Source: Rhizobium sp. Leaf306
GTDB taxonomy: Bacteria > Pseudomonadota > Alphaproteobacteria > Rhizobiales > Rhizobiaceae
Direction of reading: 5' to 3'
NCBI RefSeq assembly: GCF_001423425.1
Contig: NZ_LMNX01000002.1
Span: 1 to 64,000, forward strand
DNA: 64,000 nucleotides
In this document: positions 42,396-50,369 of the stretch, in pieces
Position numbering within the stretch: position 1 is the first letter of the stretch
Layout: each line of letters opens with the position of its first letter
Position numbers and translations under genes: made by a program
The notes under the pieces: model-generated
What the model was told of the DNA's origin: nothing
Databases searched by the model: none
The model's input: the letters and a program-made list of their open reading frames with translations, nothing else

Positions 42396-43687
42396 GCGCG
42401 CCTCCGTTCGATCCGGACTGCCTCGGCAGTGGCAGCACCGAAGGGCTTGCCGTTGCGCAAAACAGTGCGGGCGGTGTTGGTGCGGGAGAAGAGGTCGGTC
42501 CAGCCGGTCGCTTCGAAGAGGATGGCATCCGCCGGTCCGCCGGCGCGTATCATGCCAGCGTTTTCGAGACCCATGGCTGCTGCCGCTCCCGCATGGTAGG
42601 CGGTGGCCCAGTCGGCGGGATTGCCCTCGAGCTGGCCGAGGAACTGCGCCTGGCGCATCACATCCAGCATGTCGAAATCGCCGTAGGGGTAGAATGCGTC
42701 CTGCACATTGTCCGACGCGAAGGCGACGTTGACGCCGGCGGCGCGCAGTTCGGTGACCGGCGCAAGGCCGCGCAGACGCGGCGTGCGGCCGGTTTTGCGG
42801 TCCTGCAGGAAGCCGTTGGTGAGCGGCAGCGCGACGACATGGATGCCGGCTTCGGCAATGCCGGCGATCAGGGCCTGCGCTTCGGGTTCGTGCTTTTGGG
42901 CAAGCGCGCAACAATGTCCGGCGACGATGCGTCCGGCAAACTTGTGCCGCAGGGCCGTTTCGACGACGAGCGAAAGGCCGTCAGCGGATGCGTCCGTCGT
43001 TTCGTCCACGTGAAGATCGAGGTCGAGCCCGTGTCTTGCGGCTGCCAGAAACAGCCTGTCGATCCGCTCCGGCGTGGCGCTGCCCGGTCCGATAAAGGCG
43101 CCGAGCACGCCGTCGCGCTTCGCGATTTGCGCGCAGCGTCGATCGAAATCGTCGTGCTCCACCCGAAACAATGCCATCAGGGCCACAGCCTGCAGGGTCA
43201 GCCGGTGCTTCCAGGCGGACTGGATTTCGCCAAAGGCGATCCAGGCGGGGCTGGTGTCGGGTTCCTCGAACGTATCGAGATGGGTGCGTAACGCGACCGT
43301 GCCATGCTGTTCGGTCCTCACGAGTGCGCGGTCCATGCGCGCCACGATATCCTCCACCGTCCGGTTGGGCGCGTCGGCCATCGCCAGCTCGACCGCCGAG
43401 GCAAGGCCGTTGTCGGAAAAGCCGGTTCGCTCGGAAGTGAAAGCCTTGTCGAGATGGACGTGCATGTCGATGAAGCCGGGCAAAGCGAGGCGTCCCTGCG
43501 CATCCCACTCGCGCTCGCTTGAGGTTGGCGCATGGAAACGACCGTCGCGGATCGTGACGTCGAAGGTGACGAGGCCGCTGCGGCTGTCTGCTGCGTGATG
43601 GGGAAGGCCATCGACCAGCGCTGCGGGTGCGCGAAGATTGCGGATGGTGAGCGGGGCGACGCCGAAGGGCGGCAGAACGGCGCTCAT
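42392..43687 (-). CDS. Amidohydrolase, cytosine deaminase-like
   Basis: A 431-aa metal-dependent hydrolase: HVHLDKAF near residue 75, a Lys/His-containing LRTHLDTFE, the catalytic DLHVDE, GHCCALAQ and SDNVQDAFYPYGDFDML, all the signatures of the cytosine/isocytosine deaminase group. It should hydrolyse an amino- or oxo-substituted N-heterocycle. Its start overlaps the creatininase-family stop (ATGA). Confidence 0.9.
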   Translation of the reverse strand: MSAVLPPFGVAPLTIRNLRAPAALVDGLPHHAADSRSGLVTFDVTIRDGRFHAPTSSEREWDAQGRLALPGFIDMHVHLDKAFTSERTGFSDNGLASAVELAMADAPNRTVEDIVARMDRALVRTEQHGTVALRTHLDTFEEPDTSPAWIAFGEIQSAWKHRLTLQAVALMALFRVEHDDFDRRCAQIAKRDGVLGAFIGPGSATPERIDRLFLAAARHGLDLDLHVDETTDASADGLSLVVETALRHKFAGRIVAGHCCALAQKHEPEAQALIAGIAEAGIHVVALPLTNGFLQDRKTGRTPRLRGLAPVTELRAAGVNVAFASDNVQDAFYPYGDFDMLDVMRQAQFLGQLEGNPADWATAYHAGAAAAMGLENAGMIRAGGPADAILFEATGWTDLFSRTNTARTVLRNGKPFGAATAEAVRIERRRA

Positions 43688-44484
43688 ATCGGTTGCGTCC
43701 CGATGGCAGCCATGCCCGGATGCGCTGCGACCTCGTCCAGAAGTTTAGCGTAACGGGTTGCCGCATGGGCAACGATGGCGGCGCCGATCTCAGGCGTTGC
43801 GGATGCGGCATCGCCGGCGACTCCTGCCGGGTGCAGATCCTCCGCGACCCAGCCGACGCTGATCGGGCCGAGCAGGCGAAGGACGTCGTTGTTCTCGGCG
43901 ACGGCTGCCGAGGCCGGCACGAAATTGCGGGCTTCGTTCATGTCGACCAGATCCGGCCGGAAATGCAGCATGGCCGCGGTTTCGACCAGTCCGCCATGGA
44001 TGCCGTCGCGCTGTTCGAGCGCCGAGACGAGGCCCGGCGGAAAGCCCATCGAGATCCATCCTGCCGACACCACGAACAGCTCCGTTTCCAGCCGGAGGCT
44101 TCTCGCGGCGATCTGGAGAACCGGAACGTTGCCGCCATGGGCATTCAGAAACACCAGCTTGCGGAAGCCGGCGCGGGCAACGCTGTGGCCGATCTGGGTG
44201 AGGGTTGCCAGAAGCGTTGCGGCATCGAGCGTCAGCGTTCCGGGAAAGGACAGGTGCTCGTCGGATTTGGCGTAAGCGATGGTCGGAAGTATGTAGACGG
44301 CTGCATTCTCGACACGCTGTGCCGCCTCGATCGCCATGCGTTCGGCAAGGATGCTGTCAGTGGCCAGCGGCAGGTGCGGGCCGTGCTGCTCCGTTGCGCC
44401 GACAGGCAGGACCGCGACAGCGCGACCTTTGTCGATGGCTGCGAAATCGGTGGTCCTGAGGTCTTGCCAAAACTGAAACGACAT
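43684..44484 (-). CDS. Creatininase family hydrolase
   Basis: A 266-aa metal-dependent amidohydrolase: GATEQHGPHLPLATDS, NAHGGN and GGLVETAAML supply the metal ligands. The family opens cyclic amides, including creatinine and Fapy-type rings, and in some members acts on other amides. It is the first gene of the eight-gene operon and is divergent from the IclR regulator. Confidence 0.92.
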   Translation of the reverse strand: MSFQFWQDLRTTDFAAIDKGRAVAVLPVGATEQHGPHLPLATDSILAERMAIEAAQRVENAAVYILPTIAYAKSDEHLSFPGTLTLDAATLLATLTQIGHSVARAGFRKLVFLNAHGGNVPVLQIAARSLRLETELFVVSAGWISMGFPPGLVSALEQRDGIHGGLVETAAMLHFRPDLVDMNEARNFVPASAAVAENNDVLRLLGPISVGWVAEDLHPAGVAGDAASATPEIGAAIVAHAATRYAKLLDEVAAHPGMAAIGTQPI

Positions 44485-44488
44485 GGTC

Positions 44489-44505
44489 TGTTCGCTTATC
44501 GAGCA
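44489..44505. promoter_or_regulatory. Candidate IclR-type operator
   Basis: TGTTCG-N5-CGAGCA, an inverted repeat with one mismatch, immediately before the creatininase gene. A second TTCGCT lies 18 bp further on. Confidence 0.4.
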
Positions 44506-44615
44506 ATTGTTCGCTAAATCGTAACGGAAGTCGCCGGTTCGTCAAGGTGAAAAATGTTGCGGTGCGGAAAAGATAGGCAGATCGGGGCTGGCGCTCTGAT
44601 CTGGAAGGAGCGCCG

Positions 44616-45380
44616 GTGCTGGATGAAAACGATAAGGAAGTCTCGCTGACCTTCGCCAAGGGGCTGGCCGTCCTGCTTGCCTTCGACGCAAAGGATCGCG
44701 CCATCACGATCAGCGAGATTGCCGACAAGGTCCAGCTCAACCGCGCCGTTGCACGGCGGCTGGTGCGGACGCTGGAGCAGCTTGGCTATCTCGCCTGCGA
44801 TCGCGGCCGCTATGAGCTGACCCCCCATGTGCTGCGGCTGAGCCAGGGTTTTATCGAGGGCCGGGGCATTCCGCAGATCATCCAGCCGGTGCTGCGCAAT
44901 GCGGCGCAGGAAGTCGGCGAGTCCGTGTCTTATGCGATGCTGGACGAGACGGATGCCGTTTATGTCGCCCATGCTTTCCTACCGTCGAAATTCACGCTCA
45001 ACCGGGTCACGACAGGCACGCGGGTGCCGTTGCTGCCGACGGCTTCGGGGCGGGCGATCCTCGCATTCCTCGATACCGTCCGGCTGGATGCGATCCTCGA
45101 CAGTGCCGCCTACTCTGCCCATACCGACCAGACCGAGACCCACCGGGATCGTCTGGAGGACGCCCTGAAACAGATCCGCGAGCGCGGCTATGCGCTGACC
45201 GACAGCGAATATGTCAGCGGCGTCGCATCGCTGGCCGCCCCCGTGTTTCATCCCGGCATCGGCGAGGTCGTCGGTGCCGTGTCGATCATCTTCGAGCATG
45301 GACAGTATGATGAGGCGGCGCTGGCGGAGATGGCGGCAAGGCTGAAAATCTGCGCCGGGCAGATAGCCTCCACACTCTAG
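44616..45380 (+). CDS. IclR-family regulator
   Basis: A 254-aa regulator with a winged HTH (residues about 10-65, TISEIADKVQLNRAVARRLVRTLEQLGYL) and the IclR effector domain (SYAMLDETDAVYVAH, RVPLLPTASGRAILA). The GTG start at 44616 is preceded by AAGGAG at 6-nt spacing. It is divergent from the creatininase operon and followed after 9 bp by the FolD-like gene, so it probably controls the whole locus in response to the pathway substrate. Confidence 0.93.
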   Translation: MLDENDKEVSLTFAKGLAVLLAFDAKDRAITISEIADKVQLNRAVARRLVRTLEQLGYLACDRGRYELTPHVLRLSQGFIEGRGIPQIIQPVLRNAAQEVGESVSYAMLDETDAVYVAHAFLPSKFTLNRVTTGTRVPLLPTASGRAILAFLDTVRLDAILDSAAYSAHTDQTETHRDRLEDALKQIRERGYALTDSEYVSGVASLAAPVFHPGIGEVVGAVSIIFEHGQYDEAALAEMAARLKICAGQIASTL

Positions 45381-45389
45381 GGAAGTCAA

Positions 45390-46217
45390 ATGCTTGAGAT
45401 CGTCACCGGATTCGAAATTGCAGCCGGGATCAATGCCGAAACACGGCGGCGCATTTCGGCAAGTGGTCGGACGGTTCGCTGCGTCGTGCTGCTCGATGAT
45501 GGCAACCCTGGCATGGCCGCTTATGCGCGTCGCCAGCAGGCCAGCGCGCAGGAAGTCGGCATAGAGCTGCAGCTCGAAGCCTATCCATCAGACGGCGGCA
45601 AGCTCATGGCGCGGCTGGAGGAACTAGCTGTTCGGGACGAGATCGACGCGGTCGCTACGCTCTATCCGTTGCCGGCGGGCATGGATTCGCGCACCGCCGC
45701 GCTTCTAATCGGGCCGGACAAGGACGTGGACGGGCTGCATCCCCTCAATGCCGGTGATCTAGCGCTTGGCGTCGTGACCCGCCCGCCGGCGACGGCGAAG
45801 GCTTGTTTCCTGATGGCGGAGGCGCTGGCCGGTTCGCTCAGGGGACGCGAGATCGTGCTGGTCGGAGCATCGCGGATCGTCGGTCGACCTCTCGCAAATA
45901 TGCTGCTTGACGCGGAGGCGACCGTCACGATTGCGCATGCGGCGACACGGGATCTGGCGGCTCATACCCGACGCGCCGATATCGTCGTCACCGCCGCGGG
46001 CGTTGCCGGGCTGATCGGGTCGGAGCATCTTCGCGATGGTGCGATCGTTCTCGATGTCTCGATCAATCGCGGTCCGGGCGGACTTGTCGGCGATGTCGAT
46101 CTCGACGCGGTTGCTGGGCGCAACGTCACGGTGACGCATGTGCCGGATGGCGTCGGTCCGGTCACCACGGCCTGCCTGATGCGCAATGTCGCAGATGCGG
46201 CGCTCGGATCGTCTTGA
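45390..46217 (+). CDS. FolD-like protein lacking the catalytic Lys and Gln
   Basis: A 275-aa FolD paralogue. It keeps DKDVDGLHP, the nucleotide loop GASRIVGRP and PDGVGPVT, but the Tyr-x-x-x-Lys pair reads YARRQ (Lys replaced by Gln), VQLPLP reads TLYPLP (Gln replaced by Leu), and the CTP motif is absent. The cyclohydrolase and probably the dehydrogenase reactions should therefore be lost or altered. It is translationally close to the IclR gene. It may bind a THF adduct, act on a related substrate, or be regulatory. Confidence 0.88.
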   Translation: MLEIVTGFEIAAGINAETRRRISASGRTVRCVVLLDDGNPGMAAYARRQQASAQEVGIELQLEAYPSDGGKLMARLEELAVRDEIDAVATLYPLPAGMDSRTAALLIGPDKDVDGLHPLNAGDLALGVVTRPPATAKACFLMAEALAGSLRGREIVLVGASRIVGRPLANMLLDAEATVTIAHAATRDLAAHTRRADIVVTAAGVAGLIGSEHLRDGAIVLDVSINRGPGGLVGDVDLDAVAGRNVTVTHVPDGVGPVTTACLMRNVADAALGSS

Positions 46218-46327
46218 TGGAAATCAGCAAGATCTCGACACGGTGATATTGCACTGCACCAGAATTTGCGCTTTTCTACTCATATCCGAACACAAGTTCG
46301 ATAAACGAACAAACCGGGGAACTCGTA

Positions 46328-46954
46328 ATGACCTTCCATCTTCGCAGCTTCGTGCTCAAAACTCTCTCCGCCGCTCTCTTCGTCGCCTCCGTCGGCTCGG
46401 CTCAAGCCGCGGACATCCGTCCCGGTGTCACCTTCGCGGGCACGCCGTCCACCGATCCCGCGCGTGCCGCCATGGAGAACCTGGTCTTCGACCTCGCCTC
46501 CGCCTGGGCGTCCTGCAATCGCGAACTGATGACGAATGCCGTTACGGAGGACGTGGCGTTCTCCTACCCGACCAGCAGCATCACCGGTCGCGACAAGATG
46601 CTGGCCGACCTCGACGCCTTCTGCAAGGCGGCCAAGGATACGAGCATCTACCTTCCGGAGGACGCGTTCTTTATCGATACGACGACCGGCCGCATCGCGG
46701 TCGAGCTGCAGTTCCGCACGTTTCAGCGCGGCAACCGTCAGGTCGTCAACGATGTCTGGATCGCGCATGTGAAGGACGGCAAGATTTCGGTGATCAAGGA
46801 ATATCTCGACGGAAGGGTGAAGGATCTGCAGGCGCTCGGCGTGCTTCAGCTCGAGGAAAGCCCGAAGACGCTGACGCCATGGCCGGCCCGCACCGAACAG
46901 TGGAAGGGCTGCTTCCCGATCGTCAAGGCAGCACCGGTCAACACCTGCCCGTAA
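46328..46954 (+). CDS. Exported SnoaL-like protein
   Basis: A 208-aa protein with a signal peptide (residues 1-27, VGSAQAADI) and a SnoaL/NTF2-like cone fold (ENLVFDLASAWASCNRELMTNAVTEDVAFSYP, VVNDVWIAHVKDGKISVIKEYLDG). It has a Cys near each end, which could form a disulfide. It follows the FolD-like gene by 110 bp on the same strand. Function unknown; it could belong to the catabolic locus. Confidence 0.75.
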   Translation: MTFHLRSFVLKTLSAALFVASVGSAQAADIRPGVTFAGTPSTDPARAAMENLVFDLASAWASCNRELMTNAVTEDVAFSYPTSSITGRDKMLADLDAFCKAAKDTSIYLPEDAFFIDTTTGRIAVELQFRTFQRGNRQVVNDVWIAHVKDGKISVIKEYLDGRVKDLQALGVLQLEESPKTLTPWPARTEQWKGCFPIVKAAPVNTCP

Positions 46955-46969
46955 TCCTCACGTCGTGAA

Positions 46970-47008
46970 GGCAGCACGCGAGCCTTGGGGTCGCGTGCTG
47001 CCGATTTC
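46970..47008. terminator. Strong bidirectional terminator
   Basis: A perfect 12-bp stem (GGCAGCACGCGA and complement) with a 9-nt loop, between convergent genes. Confidence 0.85.
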
Positions 47009-47011
47009 CGG

Positions 47012-47779
47012 TTAGGCCGAGAGCAGGACGCTCATCTGATAGCCGCCTTCGAGTTCCACGACGACGCGTCCGGCGCCCGGCAGCGGCATTGCGCCCGAAA
47101 GCGCGCCTGTCGTGACCGCCGTGCCTGAGGTGAGGGATGTGGCCGGGCGTGTGGCGTCATTGGCATAGGCGACCAGCCAGGCGAGCACGTCTCCGACCGG
47201 ATGGGCCACTGGTCCGTCATAGACCGGGCTGCTGTCGTGGGTGACCTTGAGGACAAGCCCGCCAACCGTGTCGATCAGCGTCTTCGGGACCTTCGGGCCG
47301 AGCGCAAAGCCGCCATTGCCGATGCGGTCGGCGAGGTAGAGAGGGAAGGAGACGCTGCCACCTTCCTCGACTGCGGTGACAAGCAGTTCCGAGCCGAGAT
47401 AGGCATCCGCCACCGCGTCCAGCACTTCCGCCCTTGTATAGGCTTCGGATCTTACCGGCAGATCCGCGCCGAGCTTGACGGCGATCTCGACTTCAAATCG
47501 TGTGCCGGGGGAATATGGAAGCTTCGCTTCGCTGGTCGTCTCCACGTAAGGGAACAGCGGCGCGATCACCGGCTGCTTGTCCGTCGACATCGCGACTTTG
47601 ATCATCTTCGCGCTGGCGCCGATCCTCTGTGCCACGGCGTTCTGTGCCGCCATGCCGGCGCTCAGATCCTGGGGCAGGGCAAAGCTTGCGGACGGCGCCT
47701 TGCGGCCTTCCTTGCGCAGCGTGATCAGGCTCTCGGCCAGCGTCTCGGGATTGAACGCCTGGGTTGAGAGTTCGGCCAT
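47012..47779 (-). CDS. 2-keto-4-pentenoate hydratase/FAH-superfamily protein
   Basis: A 255-aa protein of the hydratase/decarboxylase group: FEVEIAVKLGADLP carries the E-x-E metal ligands, and LAWLVAYAND follows. Such enzymes hydrate 2-hydroxypentadienoates or decarboxylate oxalocrotonate in ring-cleavage pathways. The ATG at 47779 has a GGAGA site; the longer frame to 47887 adds junk. It lies alone, with 205 bp of gene-free sequence (47780-47984) upstream. Confidence 0.83.
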   Translation of the reverse strand: MAELSTQAFNPETLAESLITLRKEGRKAPSASFALPQDLSAGMAAQNAVAQRIGASAKMIKVAMSTDKQPVIAPLFPYVETTSEAKLPYSPGTRFEVEIAVKLGADLPVRSEAYTRAEVLDAVADAYLGSELLVTAVEEGGSVSFPLYLADRIGNGGFALGPKVPKTLIDTVGGLVLKVTHDSSPVYDGPVAHPVGDVLAWLVAYANDATRPATSLTSGTAVTTGALSGAMPLPGAGRVVVELEGGYQMSVLLSA

Positions 47780-47984
47780 GAATGTCTCCGATCGAATGAT
47801 TTGCGGCTGAGCTTTGAGGGCTCGTGCCAGCGTTTCGCTGTGGTTTAGCGGGATGGAGATCGTCGCGAACGCAGAGCCGTCCGTCAAGGCTTTGCAAGCA
47901 GTATCCCGGCCCGGCGCGCATGGATCCGTTCAATAGGTTGCCTTAACCCACTGATTTCGTTTGCTGAGAGGTGGGGGTTCTACG

Positions 47985-48314
47985 TCAGTCGACGAGATAC
48001 TTGTCGTTCTTCGCGCTCGGTATCTTCACCACCGTCAGCGTCGCGTCCGTCAGCGCTTCGAACGCGTTGACCGTGCCGGGCTCGATGACGATCAGGCTGC
48101 CTTCGCCCCATTCCCTGTCCAGCATGCGGACACGGCCGGAGACGACGAGCGTGATTTCCCGGGCGATCTTGTGGTAGTGGCGGGCATCGCGATCGCCCGC
48201 CTTGTAGCTCTTGACGCCCACTTCGAACGCGTCGGTCTTGACGACGCTCGGATCGAAATCGCCGACGAACCAGCCGCCGATCATGTCGTCGAGATTATAG
48301 GAGGTTTCGCTCAT
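47985..48314 (-). CDS. Cupin-domain protein
   Basis: A 109-aa single cupin with metal-binding HYHKIAREITLVVSGRVRM (H-x-H...E). Likely an isomerase, epimerase or binding protein for a sugar-type ligand. It is the last gene of the glycan-modification set, 9 bp after the nucleotidyltransferase gene. Confidence 0.83.
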   Translation of the reverse strand: MSETSYNLDDMIGGWFVGDFDPSVVKTDAFEVGVKSYKAGDRDARHYHKIAREITLVVSGRVRMLDREWGEGSLIVIEPGTVNAFEALTDATLTVVKIPSAKNDKYLVD

Positions 48315-48323
48315 CTTGCCCTC

Positions 48324-49031
48324 TCAGATCGACAGTTCGCTCAGCTGGCGGTCCGATTTGATCGGATGATAGTCCTTCGCGTCGATCGGGTAGACGCCGA
48401 TCTTCTTGTCCTCGAGAACGAGCTCGTTATAGACCGGACAGACATAGAACATGTCGTTGTGCCGGGCGTCCTTGCGGATCGCGGCCTTGGCTGCCTTGAC
48501 GAAATCGGACCCTTTGCGGAAGTAGTAAAAGCCCGCCGTCGCATTGTCGCTGATCGGGTGCTTTTCGGCCGCCTCGACCACCATCTGGCGCTCGTCGAGC
48601 CGGACGAACGAATAGCGCGGGTGGACCGACCGGAAGGTGACGGTGCCGCCATCGAGCTGGCGCCGGCTGAAATCGGCGATGATGGTTTCCATCGGAACGG
48701 TCAGGAATTCGTCGCCGTTGAGGATCAGAAGCGGGGTGTCATTGTCGATGCTGCCGGCGGCAAGCAGTGCGGTGCAGGCCGCACCCTGGGTCTTGTCCTT
48801 GACGGCAACGATCTCGGCGGTCGGATCGATCAGGCGGACGACGTCGTCGAGATGGTAGCGGCGCAGTTCCTTTTCCTGCATCGCGATGATCACCCGGTGG
48901 CCGGTGATCCGCGCGCATTGTTCGAGCAGGCGCTGCACCAGCGGCATGCCGTCCACCTCGACCAGCGGCGTCGGGAAGCTGTCTGCGGAAAGGATGCGGG
49001 GCTCGCCCGCCATCAGGATCAGGATGTTCAT
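48324..49031 (-). CDS. Degenerate sugar nucleotidyltransferase-like protein
   Basis: A 235-aa NTP-transferase fold (LILMAGEPRILSADSFPTPLVEVDGMPLVQ, then LLILNGDEFLTV). It aligns with its paralogue at 50366, but the glycine-rich GxGxR nucleotide loop is missing and the Lys of PKPLL is replaced (TPLVE), so classical nucleotidyl transfer is doubtful. The Asp in NGDEF is kept. It overlaps the HAD gene by 4 bases. Confidence 0.82.
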   Translation of the reverse strand: MNILILMAGEPRILSADSFPTPLVEVDGMPLVQRLLEQCARITGHRVIIAMQEKELRRYHLDDVVRLIDPTAEIVAVKDKTQGAACTALLAAGSIDNDTPLLILNGDEFLTVPMETIIADFSRRQLDGGTVTFRSVHPRYSFVRLDERQMVVEAAEKHPISDNATAGFYYFRKGSDFVKAAKAAIRKDARHNDMFYVCPVYNELVLEDKKIGVYPIDAKDYHPIKSDRQLSELSI

Positions 49032-49687
49032 GCGACCACCTGCAATGCCGGAAGCTCGAACGATGCCTGCAGCTTGTCGATAGACTTGCAGATCGACTGA
49101 TAGTTCACCTCGGACACATCATTGACGACCATGACATGGGCACCGGAAGCGCGCGCTGCCCGGATTCCGTGGTCGTTGTCCTCGACGATCAGGCATTCTT
49201 CGGGTGAGAGGCCAAGGATGCCGATGGCCTTCAGGTAGATTTCCGGGCTGGGCTTGCCGACGCTCACGTCTTCGTTGCTGAGCTGGAACTCCAGGTAGTC
49301 CTCGAGGCCGGCCTTTGCCATCATCAGGTTGACGGTGCTGCGGATGGAGTTCGAGGCGACGCCGAGACGGTAGCCTTCGCCACGCAGGCGCGCGAGCGCA
49401 TATTGCTGGCGAAATACCGGCTTGCATTTTGTGTGGATCAGCTCGGTCGTATAGCGCTGCTTCATCTCGTTGACGAAGCCGTGCAGGGATTCCGGAAGGC
49501 CGCGGGTGGAGGTCAGCATCTGAAGCTTGGTGCGGGTCGGCAGGCCGTCGAACGTGGTCAGGTGCTCGTGCAGCGGAATGGTGAAGCCGAACAGTTCCAG
49601 CGCGCGGTTGAGCGCTTCGTAATGCCATTCGCGGGCATCGATCAGCACGCCATCCATGTCGAAAATTACAGCCTTAATCATCGTCAT
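49028..49687 (-). CDS. HAD-IA family phosphatase
   Basis: A 219-aa HAD hydrolase: nucleophile FDMDGVLID, ASNSIR (motif II), KPSPEIYLKA (motif III Lys) and IVEDNDHGI. Sugar-phosphate or polyol-phosphate phosphatase of the beta-phosphoglucomutase-like branch is the likely class. The ATG at 49687 has GAGG close by; ATG 49681 is an alternative. It overlaps the next gene by 4 bp, indicating coupling. Confidence 0.9.
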   Translation of the reverse strand: MTMIKAVIFDMDGVLIDAREWHYEALNRALELFGFTIPLHEHLTTFDGLPTRTKLQMLTSTRGLPESLHGFVNEMKQRYTTELIHTKCKPVFRQQYALARLRGEGYRLGVASNSIRSTVNLMMAKAGLEDYLEFQLSNEDVSVGKPSPEIYLKAIGILGLSPEECLIVEDNDHGIRAARASGAHVMVVNDVSEVNYQSICKSIDKLQASFELPALQVVA

Positions 49688-49712
49688 CAAACCTCGTGCG
49701 CCGGACTTTGCG

Positions 49713-50369
49713 CTATACGCGCAGCAGTTCCTTGGCTTTCTCGGGAAAATCGGTGCAGATCATCAGCCCTTCGCGATCGCGCAGGCCGGACGAGACCAGC
49801 CAGTGCAGGAAAGGTTCGTATTCGTCGTGGCGGCGATGCAGGTCTGGCGCGACCAGCGCGACCAGCTTGCCGTCATCCAGCAGCTTTTCAACCAGCGGCG
49901 CTTCATACCAGCGGCCGGGCAGGAAATTGTCCAGCCAGACGCCGGTGATGCCGGGCTCGCTGTATAGCGAAGGCACTCGCTCGTATTCGCTCAGTCGGGT
50001 AAACGAGGTCATGCCGCGCTTCACGCCCTGGATCAGGTCCGGAACCGAGCTGTCGAACAGGAAATAGTTGTCGTAGCCTTCGGCGGTCAGCACCTCGGCC
50101 AGCATATCATGCAGCCCGTCGGCCTTGATATTAAGTGCAAGCGTCGGAGACCCGTGCTGTCTGGCGAGGCTCAGAAGATAAGCGAAGGAGATTTCGGTAC
50201 CGTTCGGAATGTCGTGCGAGATGACCAGCCGCGGCTTGCCGCCAACGAGGCAGTCGCGCACATCGGTCTCGGTGCCGTAGCCGAGCGAGAACGACCGGAC
50301 GAAGGCCTCGACCGTGTTCTTTTCCTCGGGAGATTTCCAATATCCCCGATGGCTGAGGATCTGGATCAT
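49713..50369 (-). CDS. Glycerophosphodiester phosphodiesterase-like (PI-PLC-like) protein
   Basis: A 218-aa TIM-barrel phosphodiesterase: the HRG motif in ILSHRGYW, ETD in GTETDVRD and the HD in VISHDIP, as in GDPD enzymes. It is cytoplasmic (no signal peptide). It probably cleaves or forms a phosphodiester in a phosphorylated glycan precursor. Its ATG overlaps the nucleotidyltransferase stop (ATGA). Confidence 0.82.
   Translation of the reverse strand: MIQILSHRGYWKSPEEKNTVEAFVRSFSLGYGTETDVRDCLVGGKPRLVISHDIPNGTEISFAYLLSLARQHGSPTLALNIKADGLHDMLAEVLTAEGYDNYFLFDSSVPDLIQGVKRGMTSFTRLSEYERVPSLYSEPGITGVWLDNFLPGRWYEAPLVEKLLDDGKLVALVAPDLHRRHDEYEPFLHWLVSSGLRDREGLMICTDFPEKAKELLRV

Noticed and set aside
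42396-42914. N-terminal extension of the FAD oxidase
   Set aside because: It lies within the amidohydrolase gene; the GTG at 42395 with GTGA overlap is preferred.
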